The translations under genes were made by a program, and so were the position numbers. Source: Vombatus ursinus (taxonomy: Eukaryota > Chordata > Mammalia > Diprotodontia > Vombatidae). From it: a stretch of DNA of 64,000 nt. Location: positions 17,516,535 to 17,580,534 of the forward strand of contig NW_020954610.1 of assembly GCF_900497805.2 (NCBI RefSeq), read 5' to 3'. Below, piece by piece: positions 13,291 through 25,348 of the stretch. The notes beneath the pieces were generated by a model that was not told where the DNA came from, did no database searches, and saw nothing but the letters and a program-made list of their open reading frames with translations. How positions within the stretch are numbered: position 1 is the stretch's first letter; each line of letters begins with the position of its first letter.

Positions 13291-14091
13291 TGATGTGGTT
13301 TGGGAGGTTCAGGGACCCACCCAAGGATCAAGGTACAGGACAGGGTCATCTGGAATGAATCCATGGACTCAAGCATTCTTTAAGTAAAGTTGGCAAAAGT
13401 TTATTATAGTGCTAATATGGTGGGCAGAGCTCCTTAAGGGATTCTGCAACCTAACAGGAATGATGCTAAAACTTATATAGGAAAAGCGGTGGATTATGTA
13501 GCAAGTATGCTAATTAGATGATAACATATAACCTTGGTCACAGGCATCATTCACTACTGGAAACCAGGGATGGGAAGTGGGGGCAGGAGAGAGTTCCTAA
13601 GGTGTGTAGGGTTATATTTTTGGTCTGTTATGCCTGTAAAAGATAGCTTTGGAAGTTGATGTCTATAACTTGACCACTGGATCATATACAATAACTGTGG
13701 GAATCAGTTGATATGAGATAGTCTCATTCATACAAGGGCAATTCTACAGAAGTCAGCTTGTTCTTGTAACAGGGAGAGATAGTTTGCCAAATGATTATTG
13801 CAACACTATTTTGCAGGAGCAGGCAACTAAGGGGGGGGGAAGTAGATGCCCATCAATTGAGGAATAGCAAAAAAGGCTGTGTTTTATGAGTAGAGTTAGG
13901 TATAGGGACTGAACTTGTGATTCATTGGTACAGGGAATTCCCAGATGAGGAAACTCCCTCTATCACTGAGTTATTGCCAGAGATAGGGTCTTTAGGCTGG
14001 GGAGAAAACTATTAGGCATAGTGCTTTGAGGCTAGGGAGAAATATGATCTTGCTAGTGGGGTCCTAGTATAAGCACCCAAGCACCCCATCA
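13291..14091 (-). repeat. 5' LTR of the endogenous retrovirus, with a foreign block
   Basis: It matches 8954-9600 at both ends but is about 150 bp longer. The extra block (13785-13963) is a near copy of 15425-15602, outside the provirus. Confidence 0.85.
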
Positions 14092-14465
14092 GATGCATAG
14101 CTCTGAATGGAAGAAGTGAAACATTAGTCAAGCTTACGGAATCATGGTACTCATTCTTCAGTCCCATTAACCTATTAAGCAAAAGTTTTTATTGGAATTT
14201 GGTGAATAAATTTCCATCTTCCTTGATTTTAACCAATTATTCTTGCAAACTAATCTGAAGTTTGTATATTTTTAAAATTTTTAACAAATGACTTTAAAGC
14301 CCACAAAAACTTTTCACTTGGAAGATTTTCAAATAAGTTTAAATTTTTTTAATTTCCAAGTTTTTAAAATATGCCAAATAGGAGAGTTTTTAGAGATGAT
14401 ACCTATTGTTTTTGGCAACAAACTCACATAAAGATGGAGATATTTCCACACACCACCTCCACTCT

Positions 14466-14606
14466 CTGAAGCAATCAGGGTTAAGTGACTTGCTCACAGT
14501 GATACAGCTAGTAAGTGGCAAGTGTCTGAAGCCAGATTTGAACTCAAGTCCTCCTAACTCCAGGGCTGGTGCTCTACCCACTGTGCCGCCTAGTTGCCCC
14601 CCCCCC
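14466..14606 (-). mobile_element. tRNA-derived marsupial SINE, reversed
   Basis: agggttaagtgacttgctca, then gtgctctacccactgtgccg and cctagttgccc, the reversed head. The A-tail is not seen. Confidence 0.7.
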
Positions 14607-14979
14607 AAATCTCTTTTCAAAATGTTTTCTTCATTATATAGTTATATATCCATATAACTTATGTTAAAACCTTACCCTTTTTTGATATCCAAAATATATA
14701 GTGTACACAACATTTATCACCTAAAGCTATTTTCTAATGGATAAATAGTCAAAGAATTTCAACAAAATATTTTCGAAAGAATTGCAATCTATTACATAGT
14801 GTGTGTTCTGAGGCAATTAGACCAACTGCCCCTGGCCCTGATAGAGTATAGATCCTACATCCCCTCAGGGTTCTGAGAATGTATCATTAAGGTATCAGGT
14901 CATGTTATAATTTACTTCAAGTTGGATAGGGTGATTTGATTGATTTACTCAGTCAACACCCCCCATACACCCCTTACTA

Positions 14980-15520
14980 TTAAAAACCATATGCAAACAT
15001 GGCTAATATAGAAATATTTTTGCATGACTTCATATGATAACAGGCATCACATTGCTTGCCTTTTCAATGGGTGAGGGAGGATCTGGAAGGAAAGGAAGAA
15101 ATTGGAACTCAAAAATATTTTTAAATGAATGTTTGAAAAATATGCAATATTCCAATTCATTAATAATAAGGAAAATGCACACCTAAACAACTCTGAAGTT
15201 TTACCTCTAAGTCAGTAAATTGGCAAAGATAAAATAACATTGGAAGGGTCATAGAAACACAGGCACACTAATAAACCATTCAGGGAATCACAAAGTGGTC
15301 CAATCATTCTGGTAGTCAATTGCGAATTATTATACAGTCAATAAAATTTTCATATTCTTTGATCCAGAGACCTCACTTTATGGCGTATACCCCAAGGAGG
15401 TCAAAGATAAAAAGTTCCAATATATGCCAAATGATTATTGCAACACTTTTTTGTAGGAGCAGGCAACTAAGGGGGGAAAAGTAGATGCCCATCAATTGAG
15501 GAATAGCAAAAAAGGCTGTG
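14980..15520 (+). mobile_element. L1 LINE 3' pieces
   Basis: Two overlapping parts of the L1 3' region. One ends with tggaactcaaaaatattttt and aatgaatgtttgaaaaat. The next has acaaagtggtccaatcattc, cttatggcg-like sequence and agatgcccatcaattgagga. Confidence 0.6.
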
Positions 15521-15554
15521 TTTTATGAATAGAGTTAGGTATAGTGACTGAACT

Positions 15555-15735
15555 TGTGATTCATTGGTACAGGGAATCCCCAGATGAGGAAACTCCCTCT
15601 ATGAATACAGGCTGGCACCTTCTCTGCAACTTATAATCTTAGAGAGTTGCCTAGAGCACTGAGAGGTTAAGCCTAAGGTCACATAGTCAGAAGTATATGT
15701 CAAGGCAGGACATAAATGTGATAGAGTATTACCTC
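15555..15735 (-). mobile_element. Old SINE, reversed
   Basis: gaaactccctctatgaatac, tgcaacttataatcttagag and ttgcctagagcactgagagg are shared with copies near 55560 and, weakly, 39120. Its right part, near 15602, is where the block copied into the retroviral LTR stops. Confidence 0.55.
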
Positions 15736-15744
15736 ACTATCAAA

Positions 15745-15885
15745 ATTATATCAATCAATAAATATATATTAAGCTCCTTCTCCATGCCAGACATTGTGCT
15801 AAGCATTGGGGATACAAAAAGAGGCAAGAGAGTGCCTGCCTTCATGAAGCTTACAAGCTAATGGAGGAGACAACATGCAAAATAT
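15745..15885 (+). repeat. Old interspersed repeat, family unassigned
   Basis: atattaagctccttctccat, gccagacattgtgctaagca and tcatgaagcttacaagctaa form a widespread ancient mammalian repeat. I recognise the pattern but not the family. Confidence 0.5.
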
Positions 15886-15984
15886 AAATAGAGAGAGACA
15901 TACACAAAGCATTGGTCCTCTTCAGAACTAAATAAAGAACAACAACATACAAAGCAAGTTATATACAAAGTAAATGGGAAATAG

Positions 15985-16385
15985 TTAACAGAGGGAATAA
16001 AAGGAGGAATGGGAATATGAACTGATACAAAGTGAAATAAGTGGAACCAGAAAAACAGTATATATGGAAAGAAAAATAACAAAATTTAAACAATACTAAG
16101 TAATCATAATGATCAAGCTTAGCTACAAAAGAAGAGAAAGGCGACTGTACTTCCCTCTTTTTTGCACAGGTGGGTGATTATGATATGGAATATTACATAC
16201 ACAGTCAGACTTGATTGATAAGTGATTAGTTACATGGAAATGCTTTTTTTTCATTCTTTCTTTTTTTCTTCTTTGTTATAATGGATGGCTCTCTAGCTGA
16301 AGTTGGGGAAGAGATACATTGAGATGTGAAGATGATGTAAATAAAAACAAGAGATGTCAGCAAAAAAAATTTTTAGTTACTTTTA
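15985..16385 (+). mobile_element. L1 LINE 3' end
   Basis: Words caaagtgaaataagtggaac and gaaaaacagtatatatggaa, then the 3' tail before an A-run near 16362. Confidence 0.65.
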
Positions 16386-16403
16386 CCTTTACATGATATT
16401 GAG

Positions 16404-16654
16404 TGGGTAGCTAGGTGGTGCAACAGATAGAGTGACAGACCCGGGGTCAGGAAGAATCATCTTCCTGAGTTCAAATCCAGCCTCAGAAACTTACTGTGTG
16501 ACCCTGGGCAAGTCACTTAACCCCATTTGCCTCAGTTTCCTCATCTGTAAAAAATGAGCTGGAGAAGGAAATGGCAAAATATTCTAGTATCTTTGCCAAG
16601 AAAACCCCGAATGGGGTCATGAAGAGTTGGACATGACTGAAAGGACTGAACAAC
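16404..16654 (+). mobile_element. Full-length MAR1 CORE-SINE
   Basis: It is complete from the tRNA-like head (gtagctaggtggtgcaacag) through tgtgtgaccctgggcaagtc and gagctggagaaggaaatggc to the tail gtcatgaagagttggacatg and tgaacaacaacaa. It is the best-preserved MAR1 here and a good marker that the host is a marsupial. Confidence 0.88.
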
Positions 16655-16699
16655 AACAAATTTTGGAAGAAAAGTTGGAGCTGGAGGGATCAGGAAAGA

Positions 16700-17235
16700 C
16701 TTCATATAGAAGGGAGTGCTTGAGCTGAACTTTGAAGGAAATAAGAGATTCTAAGAGGCAGAAATGAAAAAGGATTAAATTTTAGGCATGGGAGACAACC
16801 AGTATAAAGGCATGGAGATGAGAGAGGAATGTAAGGAACAGGACAGCTAGGGAATAATGTGTAATAAGACTGGAAAGGTTAAGTTTTGAAGGACTTTAAA
16901 TGTTAGGCAGAGGCATTTATATTTGATTCTAGAGTCAAATGGGAACCAATGGAAGTTATTGAGTAAGGGAGTGATATGGTGAGACCTGTGTTTTAAGAAA
17001 ATCATTTTGGCAGCTGTGGGAGAATGGATAGGAAAGAGGAGAGAATTGAAGCAGGGGAAACCAATTAGGAAGTTATTGCAATAATCCAAAAGAGAGGGTA
17101 TGGAGGTTTGCACTAAAGTAGTAGTTGGATGAATAGACAGGAAGGAAGATACACAAGAAATGTTGTAGAATTAGAAGCAAGATTTGAGGGTTGAGTGAGA
17201 GAGGTTAAGGATAACACCAAGGCTACAAAACTAGG
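16700..17235 (-). mobile_element. L2 LINE fragment (reverse transcriptase C-terminus)
   Basis: The minus strand reads LDYCNNFLIGFP, then HHITPLLNNFHWFP and LTFKVLQNLTF. This parallels the CR1/L2 order LDYCN...ITPVLKALHWLP...LTFKAL. An 88-codon frame survives without stops at 17113-16847, but no full ORF2. Confidence 0.7.
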
Positions 17236-17374
17236 TGATCGGAAGCTGAGGTGGGAGAATGCAGGCTGTCTCCTCCCAGAAGCAGGAGGCCCCCATGTTA
17301 GGAGATGTGACCATGCTCCAACTCCATTATATTTATCCTGGAGATAATGGAGAACCACTCCTGAACAGGAATAA

Positions 17375-17530
17375 CCAGTAGCTTTGTTTTTGTTGTTTAA
17401 TCGTGTCTGACTCTTTGTGACCCCATCTGGAGTTTTCTTGGAAAAGATACTGGAGTGGTTCACCATTTTCTTTTCCAGCTTTACAAATGAGGGAACTGAG
17501 GCAAAGAGAATTCAGAACTTGCCCAGGGTA
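17375..17530 (-). mobile_element. MAR1 CORE-SINE, partial
   Basis: Reversed MAR1 tail: ttgttgtttaatcgtgtctg, gtgaccccatctggagtttt and atactggagtggttcaccat. Confidence 0.75.
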
Positions 17531-17539
17531 AGACCTACT

Positions 17540-17660
17540 TTAGAAAATCACCTTGAAATCTAAGTGGAGAATGGTTTGGAGTTGGGAGAGACCCAAGGTG
17601 GGAAGACCAGTTAGAAGGGGATTGCAATAGTTCAGAAAAGAGGAAATATAAGCCTGTTCT
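17540..17660 (-). mobile_element. L2 LINE fragment
   Basis: Reversed words gaccagttagaaggggattg and caatagttcagaaaagagga parallel those at 17060-17090, so it is a second L2 copy or a rearranged one. Confidence 0.5.
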
Positions 17661-17980
17661 GAGCTAAGATTGACTTAGACTGGTCTCCTAGTAGTTTGTG
17701 TTTGATATTGGAACAAAACAAGGCACACACAGGTTATTCAACAGTTAACAAAAGATTTACTTAGCCATAGTGGGATATTTATTGAGGACATCTTGAGTCC
17801 ATTCAGGTGAGGGAAGCTTCCTAGCCTAGGTTGCCCATCACAAAGCATCATAGAGTGCCTGGAATTCCTCAAAGCTATTTTGTACTCAGATAACCAGGAA
17901 CTAATATCAGCAGCCAGAACCTTTAGTTGCCTGAACCAATTAAGTCTTGAACCATGAGAAAGAAGAAGAAACAAAACAAA

Positions 17981-18005
17981 GAGAGAGAGAGAGAGAGAGA
18001 GAGAG
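17981..18005 (+). repeat. (GA)n microsatellite
   Basis: About 12 uninterrupted GA units. Confidence 0.9.
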
Positions 18006-18069
18006 TAAATAGTATGCTTTGACCTGCATTCAGACTTCATAGTTCTTTCTCTGGATGTGGATAGCATTT

Positions 18070-18300
18070 TCCATCATGAGTCTTTTGGAACTGTCTTAGA
18101 TCACTGCATTGCTTGGAAGAGCTAAGTCTAACAAAGTTGGTCATCATACAATGCTGCTGTTACTGTGTACAAAGTTCTCCTGGTTCTGCTCACTTCACTC
18201 AGCATCAATTCATGCAAGCCTTTCCACGTTTTTCTGAAATTTGCCTGCTTGCCATTTCTTACAGAACAATAGTATTCCATTTCTCAGTGAACTTTTAAGC
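18070..18300 (-). mobile_element. L1 LINE 3' region
   Basis: Reversed L1 words: gttctcctggttctgctcac, agcatcaattcatgcaagcc and agaacaatagtattccattt. Confidence 0.7.
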
Positions 18301-18454
18301 TATTAAAGCTAAATCAGTTTAATTTTAGTCCATTAATGCTTTAAATTGTACCAAGACTTTTTGAGATAGTGTTTATTACTATTAGGAAAGCTAATATTTC
18401 TAATATTTCTTCATTGCATGTAATACTTCCTCTTAATTTCAAGTGGATACTTTT

Positions 18455-18720
18455 ATTGTGTTAAAGAAAAGACATTTTGGGGACACTTGACAGATGCAAA
18501 ATAAGGTTGCTAATTTTTATTGCTTCTATTTGACATGGTACTGTTAATACTAGCAATCATGATAAAACTGGGGAATTAGAGGAATTAATTATATAAATAG
18601 AAAAGTTGAAATATCAGTATTTGCAGATACCATGATGGTATACCTGCAAAACCCAATTGACTCAATGAAGAATATGAGAGGATAAATGGGTTAGCATGGT
18701 TGCAGGATGTAAGATTAAGC
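18455..18720 (+). mobile_element. L1 ORF2 fragment
   Basis: tatttgcagataccatgatg with gtatacctgcaaaacccaat encodes FADTMMVYLQNP, a decayed form of the L1 reverse-transcriptase motif FADDMxxYLxNP. Confidence 0.6.
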
Positions 18721-19294
18721 AATGTAAAAGTCATTTGCATAATCTTTTCCCGCCCCTTCCCCCCAAAGCCACCCCTATTCCAAACTTCCTACTTTTTGTT
18801 GAGGATACTACTGCCTCAAGTTTGCAATCTCATCTTTTCCTTTTCCCTCATTCAACATGTCCAATCAAATGCCAAGTCTTATGTCAACCCTCACAACATC
18901 CGGGGAGTCTGCTGGTGCCAGATTGAAAGAACCCTTGTTAAATTTCCAGTGTGAGCGTTTGCAACTTAGAAATCAGCAATCATGATAAATCAGGGCTTGA
19001 TTTATTGTTTTGTTTGTTGTCTAGACTTAGGAAAGTGTTAATAATATAGATCAAATTTAAGGAAAGCCTGGTTGTTAAATATTTATCAGCAGACCTATTT
19101 TGGTCTGTTAACATTACTTGAGCTCAGCAAGAGAATTGTAGAGAACTCAAGGAATGAAATCCTCACCAGACTGAAGGCCTGGCGGTCGGGGCCAACACCC
19201 ACAACAACAACAACAAAAACAAACAACAACTGGCATTTCCATAGCACTTCAAGGTTTGCAAAGTGCTTTAGACACATTAGCTCACTTGAGCCAC

Positions 19295-19545
19295 CCCTGA
19301 CAACATCTCTCTCAAAACTGACTCATCTCTACTCACCCAGAAACCAGACCTGCCTGGACTATTGCAATAACCTTCTAAATGCTATCCTTGCCTCACGTCT
19401 CTCCTTTCTCCGATCCATCCTCCACACAAATGGCAAAGTGATTTTCCTGAAGTGCAAGTCTGGCCGTGTCATTCTCTTGCTCAATAAACTCCAGTTGCTT
19501 TTCAAAAAAGACCTCAGAGGCCAGACCGTCCCACCCATAACCAAA
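19295..19545 (+). mobile_element. L2 LINE fragment
   Basis: ctggactattgcaataacct encodes the CR1/L2 word LDYCNNL. It is followed by gatccatcctccacacaaat and ctggccgtgtcattctcttg. A reversed MIR tail (about 19200-19295) sits on its left. Confidence 0.7.
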
Positions 19546-19594
19546 AAGGCAATCCCACTATAACATATCAGATGCGTGATCATTGAACTTCTCT

Positions 19595-19990
19595 AAGACC
19601 TCTGAGGAGGGGAAACCTGCCACTGCTCAAGGCAGACTGTTCCAATGGGGGATAGCTCTAACTGACAGGAAATTGTTTTTATTTCTTTGTTTGCTTTTTC
19701 TGATTTCCAGCCTAAATGTGCTTTTTTACACCTTCTAACCATTTCTGTTGGTTTGACCCTCTGGGGCCAAACAGAAAAAATATTGAACAGAAATTGAACA
19801 CTTGAAGACAATTATGATATTCCCACAATCTTCTCTTCTCCAGGCTAACCAACCCCCATTCTTTCAAATTATCCTCATATGATATGGATTCAAGACCCTT
19901 CAGCATTTTGGTTTAGATTCTCTGAAGGTCCTTAGTCAAATATCAGTTATTCTATTTGTCACTTCTTAACCTGAGCTCCAGCCTACATTT
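19595..19990 (-). mobile_element. L3/CR1 LINE 3' end
   Basis: Reversed L3 words: gggggatagctctaactgac, tgaccctctggggccaaaca, acacttgaagacaattatga and cttctcttctccaggctaac. Confidence 0.65.
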
Positions 19991-20170
19991 CCAGGTTTAT
20001 TAAACATTACTTTCCCTCCCAGTACTCTATGGTGCAGCTAAACTGGCCCTTTCGATGTTTCTCACACATCTACTTCCTATTTTCATGCTTTTATACAAGC
20101 CTAGAATACACTCCCCCCTCACCTCAGTCTCTCAGAATCCCCAGTTTTAACTTTGAAAGACTTAAGAATT
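19990..20170 (+). mobile_element. L2 LINE fragment
   Basis: L2 words: ctatggtgcagctaaactgg, atgcttttatacaagcctag and aatacactcccccctcacct. Confidence 0.5.
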
Positions 20171-20789
20171 CTAATCAATGCAATGACCAACCATGAGAAA
20201 TAGGTATTAGGAGGACAGTAGACAGAGAAAATGAATTAATATTCCAGGGGGAAACATCCTCTCATTAATAAATAATATCATCGGTGATAGGATAATATTG
20301 AAGAATGCCTATTGATGGAGAAAGAAGAGGGTGAAGCTAGGGGCAGGGACCTCAATAATGACTAGCAAGGTTTCAGGAGGAGAGGTGTTGAATGGTTTGC
20401 AATATCTCTCCTTTCCTTTAGGGTAAAAAGAGAATTAAAGGTAGAACATTGAGGGGCCATACAGAAGAGAGCTAGGAGTTGGGAAAAACTGGCAGAAAGG
20501 GTCTTAAGTATCTCAATGAAAGAAAACCTTATTTAAAATGTAAAACCCATTCTTTGCTCGCTATCCATATAAAAGCAGGCAGAGTGCTGGATTTGGCTTA
20601 CAGGCTGTAGTTTGCTGACCCTTGCCTTCCATTATGTTCTTATCCTCTTTTCTCCCTGGGTTGCTGTGACTTTGCTCTCTCTGTCCTTTTCTGACCTGGC
20701 ATACTGATCCTTCTCCTTTGCAGATTTATCATCATTTATCATCCTGTCCCATTATGTGACTCTACTCCTAGAGCTATGTTGTTATCATG

Positions 20790-21300
20790 GCCACTGTACA
20801 CCTGGTTCTACTTAGTTCGCTGTATATCATTTCATATAAGCCTTCTCATGGATCCCTGAATTCTTCATATTCATCATTTCTTACCATGTAAGAATAGTTC
20901 ATTATATTTACACACCACAATTTGCTCAGCCCTTCCCCAATTAACAGGTACTCATTTGTTTCCATTTTTTCTTTTTCTTTTTTTTTTTTTTTTGCTATCA
21001 TGAAAAGTATTGCTATAAATATTTTGGTTTATATGGAACCTGTCCTACTATCAATGACTTCTTTGAGGTATCTGCACATTACGTGTATTTCTAGGTCCAA
21101 GGAGAGGAATCTTTTGGTCATTTTTATAGCATAGTTCCAACTTTTTTTCCAGAACATTTGGATCAATTTATAACTTGGCCATACATTTATGAGTATGCCC
21201 ATCTTCCTACAACTCCCCTAGCATTCACTATTTCAGTTCTTGATCATCTTTGTCAATATGAAGCTTTAATTCTCCGGAGATTTTGATCTTCTAAGACTGA
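20790..21300 (-). mobile_element. L1 LINE 3' region
   Basis: Reversed L1 words: accacaatttgctcagccct, ttgctataaatattttggtt and tttatagcatagttccaact. Confidence 0.65.
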
Positions 21301-21558
21301 CAACCACATAACATTGCTGATAGAACATTTGTGTTTTTTTTAAATGATCTATTGAAAGCACTACAAAATTCTCCAAGTATAATTTAGCTCACTCTCTTCC
21401 TTCTATTCAGTTCTGAGCCCAGTTCAATGTTCATTTGCCATGCCTGAGCTAAATACATGCACTGCTTCCTAACTCACTAAACTGGCTATCCAACTATATG
21501 CCACACTCAAAGTAATAGGGATTTTTCATCCACTTTGTTTTTCCTGTATGGATTGTAA

Positions 21559-24440
21559 TGTTGAGGTCTAGGGGTATCTAACCATAATGTTGCAGTCTAG
21601 GGGTGCTGTGAACCCCGAAAGTCAAAGGCAAAAGATGCATGTCCTTCCTCGAAAGAATTTGACTCAAACCTTCTTTCAGTCAGAGACAAAGTTTATTAAA
21701 ACATCAGTTGGGGTGAGCGAGATTCCTAGTGAGTCTGTGCTATTGGTCAGATTTTAAGAATCTGAGCCTTTGTAATGAGAATATAACTGAGCCAGACTTT
21801 TAAGGAAGCTGAGCAATTTAATGGAGGCAAGATGGACTTTATATACAGAAAGATTGTGGGAAGATCTGGATGTGATCTAGGAGTAGCCAAGTAGTCTGGG
21901 GTGACTGGGAGGTAACAGAGAAAGACCCAGAAGGGCCGGTGCCCCAGGTAAATGCCAGGGATCTGGGCCATGTGGAAAAGTCCAGGACCTTTTAGGGGTC
22001 CATCATTATCACCCCATCAAACAAATGGCACCCAAATTCTTTTGGGATAAGAGCAAAGGTCTCAGCTTCTGAAACTGCTTCCTGTTGGCAAGGGGTGTAG
22101 AGTTGTCCCTGCTTGGAAGGACAGAGAAGAGTTGACTGGAATGGAGCACAGGCTGCATCCAGAGGATAATGGGAAGATATAGGCTGGTACCCACTGTTTG
22201 CTACCAACTGTAGGTGAATGGCCTGGAGTCTGGAAGACACAAATCTGACAAGCAAGTCTGTAGGGCCCAGGTATAGAGAGAAGTAAAAGTGCAAGAGCTC
22301 CATTGAAATAATTTACATTTGACCTGCAGGATTATCTGATCTTGTTACTGCCTCAAGCTTTCACTCTGATTTCAAATTCCTTTCTTCCCCAAACCAAACT
22401 GAAGATGTTTCTGATTTAATTTTAGTAATTTGGGATATGGAATGACTTCATATTCAGATCAAAACAGCAAAATCTCATACATTTGCATTGTGCTTATATC
22501 TTTTACTGACCATTTGCTCTGATTATGGAAATTTGCTATAAAAGGATAAAGCAGGGACAAGATTTAAACGAAGTATGACAGAATAAAACATCCTTAGATC
22601 TGTTTGAATTCAGTTTTCCAACCAGGCAGTATCAATTTTACCTCACAGTCAGACTCAGGAATAGCCAGGTGGATAACATTCCTTTTCAAAGGAACACAAT
22701 GGGGAAACTGAGCCAGGAGGATTCCATCTTAGATTGAGGCTAAACAATCCTCTCAGCTTTTCCCTATGCAGACCGCCCACCTGTGTCACATTCTCTCTGA
22801 GTAACTTGTGGCATTTCTCTCAGATGGTGGATTGTTGACTATTGATTATCTTTAGATTATTATGATCCATCAGACAATTCAAAATAAAATCCATTATAAT
22901 CCTGAGAGTTTTTACCTCAAACAGCAAGTTTCACTAATCACAGCTTAGGAAAAATTTTCCAGGATTTACATCTCAAATTTAAGTTTGTCCTGGTATAAAA
23001 GCCAATTGTTAGAGATCATTTCTATATATTTGCAAATTTTCAGCAAGCCAAGTTCATTGTTTAGGAACTCCATAACCCAAACAAGCTTTTTGGAGGTTTA
23101 CAAAATAAGGGGATTGACAGGGACCCCAGAGAAGGGGCTTCCTGTCCACCCTATCTCCCCTATCTACAGCTGAGGACTGTTCTAAATGAACAGAACCAAT
23201 CTGGATGAGGCTTTCACCTCCTCCCCTTTTTTCCACACACACAGTAATCAATCACCAGCTTTAGGTTTTAGCATTAAAACAATAACCATCTTACAATTTT
23301 TGTAAGTGATAGACAATTATTTTAGTTGTAACCAAATTATGAAAAGTTGCTTGACATAACTGATACAAAAGTTTCTCGATTTGAAACTTGAAACAAACCC
23401 ATTACCAATCAGGTGACTTCAATGTTGTTGAATGCATTTCCAAAATACTTTATACAGAGAATCAGTATCTTACTATTAACAGTTAAAACTACAACTTTAA
23501 AGATTGGGCTTACCCAAGTTTGGAGACTGGCTGGCTGTTACTCCTACTGCCTTGATAAGATCACTTTCCTTTCTCCCCACAGCTGCTGGGAGAGGGGGGC
23601 GGTGAGCAGGATATGCAGAACCTGGGTGATACTTCCAGGATTTCTGGGTTGCCCCAGGGCCCAAGGCCATTGCCCGTGGGACCCCTGCTGTAGCTGCTGC
23701 CTCACAACACTCCTTTCTTTCACCAAGCAGGGGAGGTCAAATTCAAAGTTGATTGAAACTCTCTTCTAGTCAGATCTGGGATGAGAGGGATTAACAGAAA
23801 AACCCTGGGCTGTAAATGCTGCATTGAGATACCCTCTTGACTCGCGGGAAAGGGAGTGACCAGGGTTGTAAGGAGGTATTTCAAAACTCCCTCAATGATC
23901 AATTACAAAACCTCCAGAATCTGCTAAGATGTTTTTAGCTGTTCTAACTTTTCACTGTAGTCTTAGCCTGGGACTACAGGAAGAAGAATATTAATTTTTC
24001 TTTTGAACTTTTACAGTTTATCTTGGTCCTCTAGATCAGAGGCCAGGCACAAAAGCTTTCCTTTTCACGGTCTTGGAGACAGAGCTTTTTCCAGTTCTAA
24101 CCTAGGGGCAAATCTTGGGGAAGTTCCTCTGAATCCAGCTTCGGGGATCTGGTGGCCAGGAGGCCAGAAGAGAAAGGGGATCCTGCAGGCACAGGCATGG
24201 GGACAGGGAGTTCCTCTGTAAAGGAGGATCCAGGGGTGTAGAGAGAAGGTAGTAAGCCTCAAGAAATAAAAAAGAACCTGCAGTTTTCCCAATTTCCTAG
24301 CTTCTGAGGGAATTAAGAGAATTGACAGAATTGAGTATGCACTTCCAGATAGGGCATCAGTCCTCAGTCCTCTATGCTTTGGAAGTTGTGCCCATGTCCA
24401 TGGTCTTGAACCAAACCACTGGATGGAGAGCCTGAGAGCA
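21559..24440 (-). mobile_element. Endogenous retrovirus fossil, related to 8954-14091, one LTR seen
   Basis: Minus strand. An LTR spans about 21559-22019, with a TATA-type box and AATAAA on the minus strand. Next to it is internal sequence that aligns with the interior of the larger copy: tttactgaccatttgctctg near 22500 matches 10545, and aggaactccataacccaaac near 23060 matches 11180. The envelope transmembrane tail at 22303-21992 resembles that of the other copy. It is broken and no second LTR was recognised, so the right end is approximate. The LTR differs from the other copy's, suggesting a sister subfamily. Confidence 0.65.
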
Positions 24441-25062
24441 TCAGGCTGAGTGCAAGAAGTATATATTAAATTTAACATGAAAGTACCAATGCTGCCCTGC
24501 TTGTCTGAACTTCTTTCTGCCCTCTTCCATGTATTTTTAAATGTTTCTTTAATTTGTTTTTCTTTATTTCTTTTTTGTTATATCAATATCCATTTCCCCA
24601 CAAAAACAGAAGGTCTCCTTTGTAACAGGTATATAGTTAGCCTAAACAAATTCGCACATTGGTCATGCCTGGAAATGTAGGTTTCATTCTGAAATTTTAG
24701 TCTGTCACCAAAAACAGGCTTTATTATCAGTCTCTGTCAAAAGTAGACTTTATTGTGATTCTTCTGGAGTCATAATTGGCAATTTGATCAGAATTCTAAA
24801 GTTTTTCAGTGACACAGTAGAAATTGTTTTCCTAGTTCTACTTACTTTACTCTGCCTCAGTTCATGAAAGATCTCAGAGATTTTTTTTCTAATTCTTCTC
24901 TTTTATCATTTCTTACAGTATAATAAAATGCCATTTCATTCTCTTACCTTAATTTGTTCAGTCATTCCCCAAGTGATGAGCCCCACTTTGTTTCCAGTTC
25001 TTTATGACAACAAAAAGTGCTGCTATAAATATTGTTATACTTTTGGGTCCTTTCCCTCTTTC

Positions 25063-25348
25063 TTCAGGGCAGCAGCTAGGTGGCACAGTGGATAGAATAC
25101 TGGGCCTGGACTCAGGAAGACCTTATTTAAATCCTGCCTCAGACACTAACTAGTTGTATGAGCTTGTGCAAGTCATTTAACTAATTCTCTTTGCCTCAGT
25201 TTCCTTATCTGTAAAAATGTAAAAAAAAAATCTGTAAAAAAAAAATAGCATTTACCTACTAGGGTTGTTGTAACGAATGAGATATATGTAAAGCACTTAG
25301 CACAGTGCCTGACACATAGTAAGTGCTATATAAATGTTAGGTATTCCT
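25063..25348 (+). mobile_element. MON1/MIR-type CORE-SINE nested in L1
   Basis: Head gcagctaggtggcacagtgg, core tttgcctcagtttccttatc, tail tagcacagtgcctgacacat. It interrupts the L1 between ctttccctctttcttc and tttatctctatgggat. Confidence 0.8.

Larger units (their letters stand above)
8954..14091 (-). mobile_element. Endogenous retrovirus fossil, class I (gammaretrovirus-like)
   Basis: A 5.1-kb provirus on the minus strand with two LTRs. A purine tract (AAGGGGGGAA, complement at 9601-9610) abuts the 3' LTR, and TGGCGCC (complement at 13279-13285) in primer-binding-site position lies just inside the 5' LTR. The flanks carry a 4-bp duplication, gatg (8950-8953 and 14092-14095), the length used by gammaretroviruses. 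The interior is only about 3.7 kb. Its recognisable part is the membrane anchor and tail of the envelope protein at 9992-9723; gag and pol are largely missing. It is broken. The LTRs differ by roughly 8 percent over the first 290 aligned bases by eye, so it is tens of millions of years old. Confidence 0.8.

Noticed and set aside
17113-17466. 117-codon minus-strand open frame
   Set aside because: It is made of L2 and MAR1 sequence with low-complexity Ser/Leu content.
19072-19563. 163-codon plus-strand open frame, the longest in the window
   Set aside because: It runs through a MIR tail and an L2 fragment. The only recognisable word, LDYCNNL, belongs to L2 reverse transcriptase.
23413-23769. 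118-codon plus-strand open frame
   Set aside because: It is antisense to the interior of the retroviral fossil and has no recognisable domain.
24065-24478. 137-codon minus-strand open frame
   Set aside because: It lies inside and beyond the retroviral fossil at 21559-24440, has no recognisable domain, and has low-complexity content.
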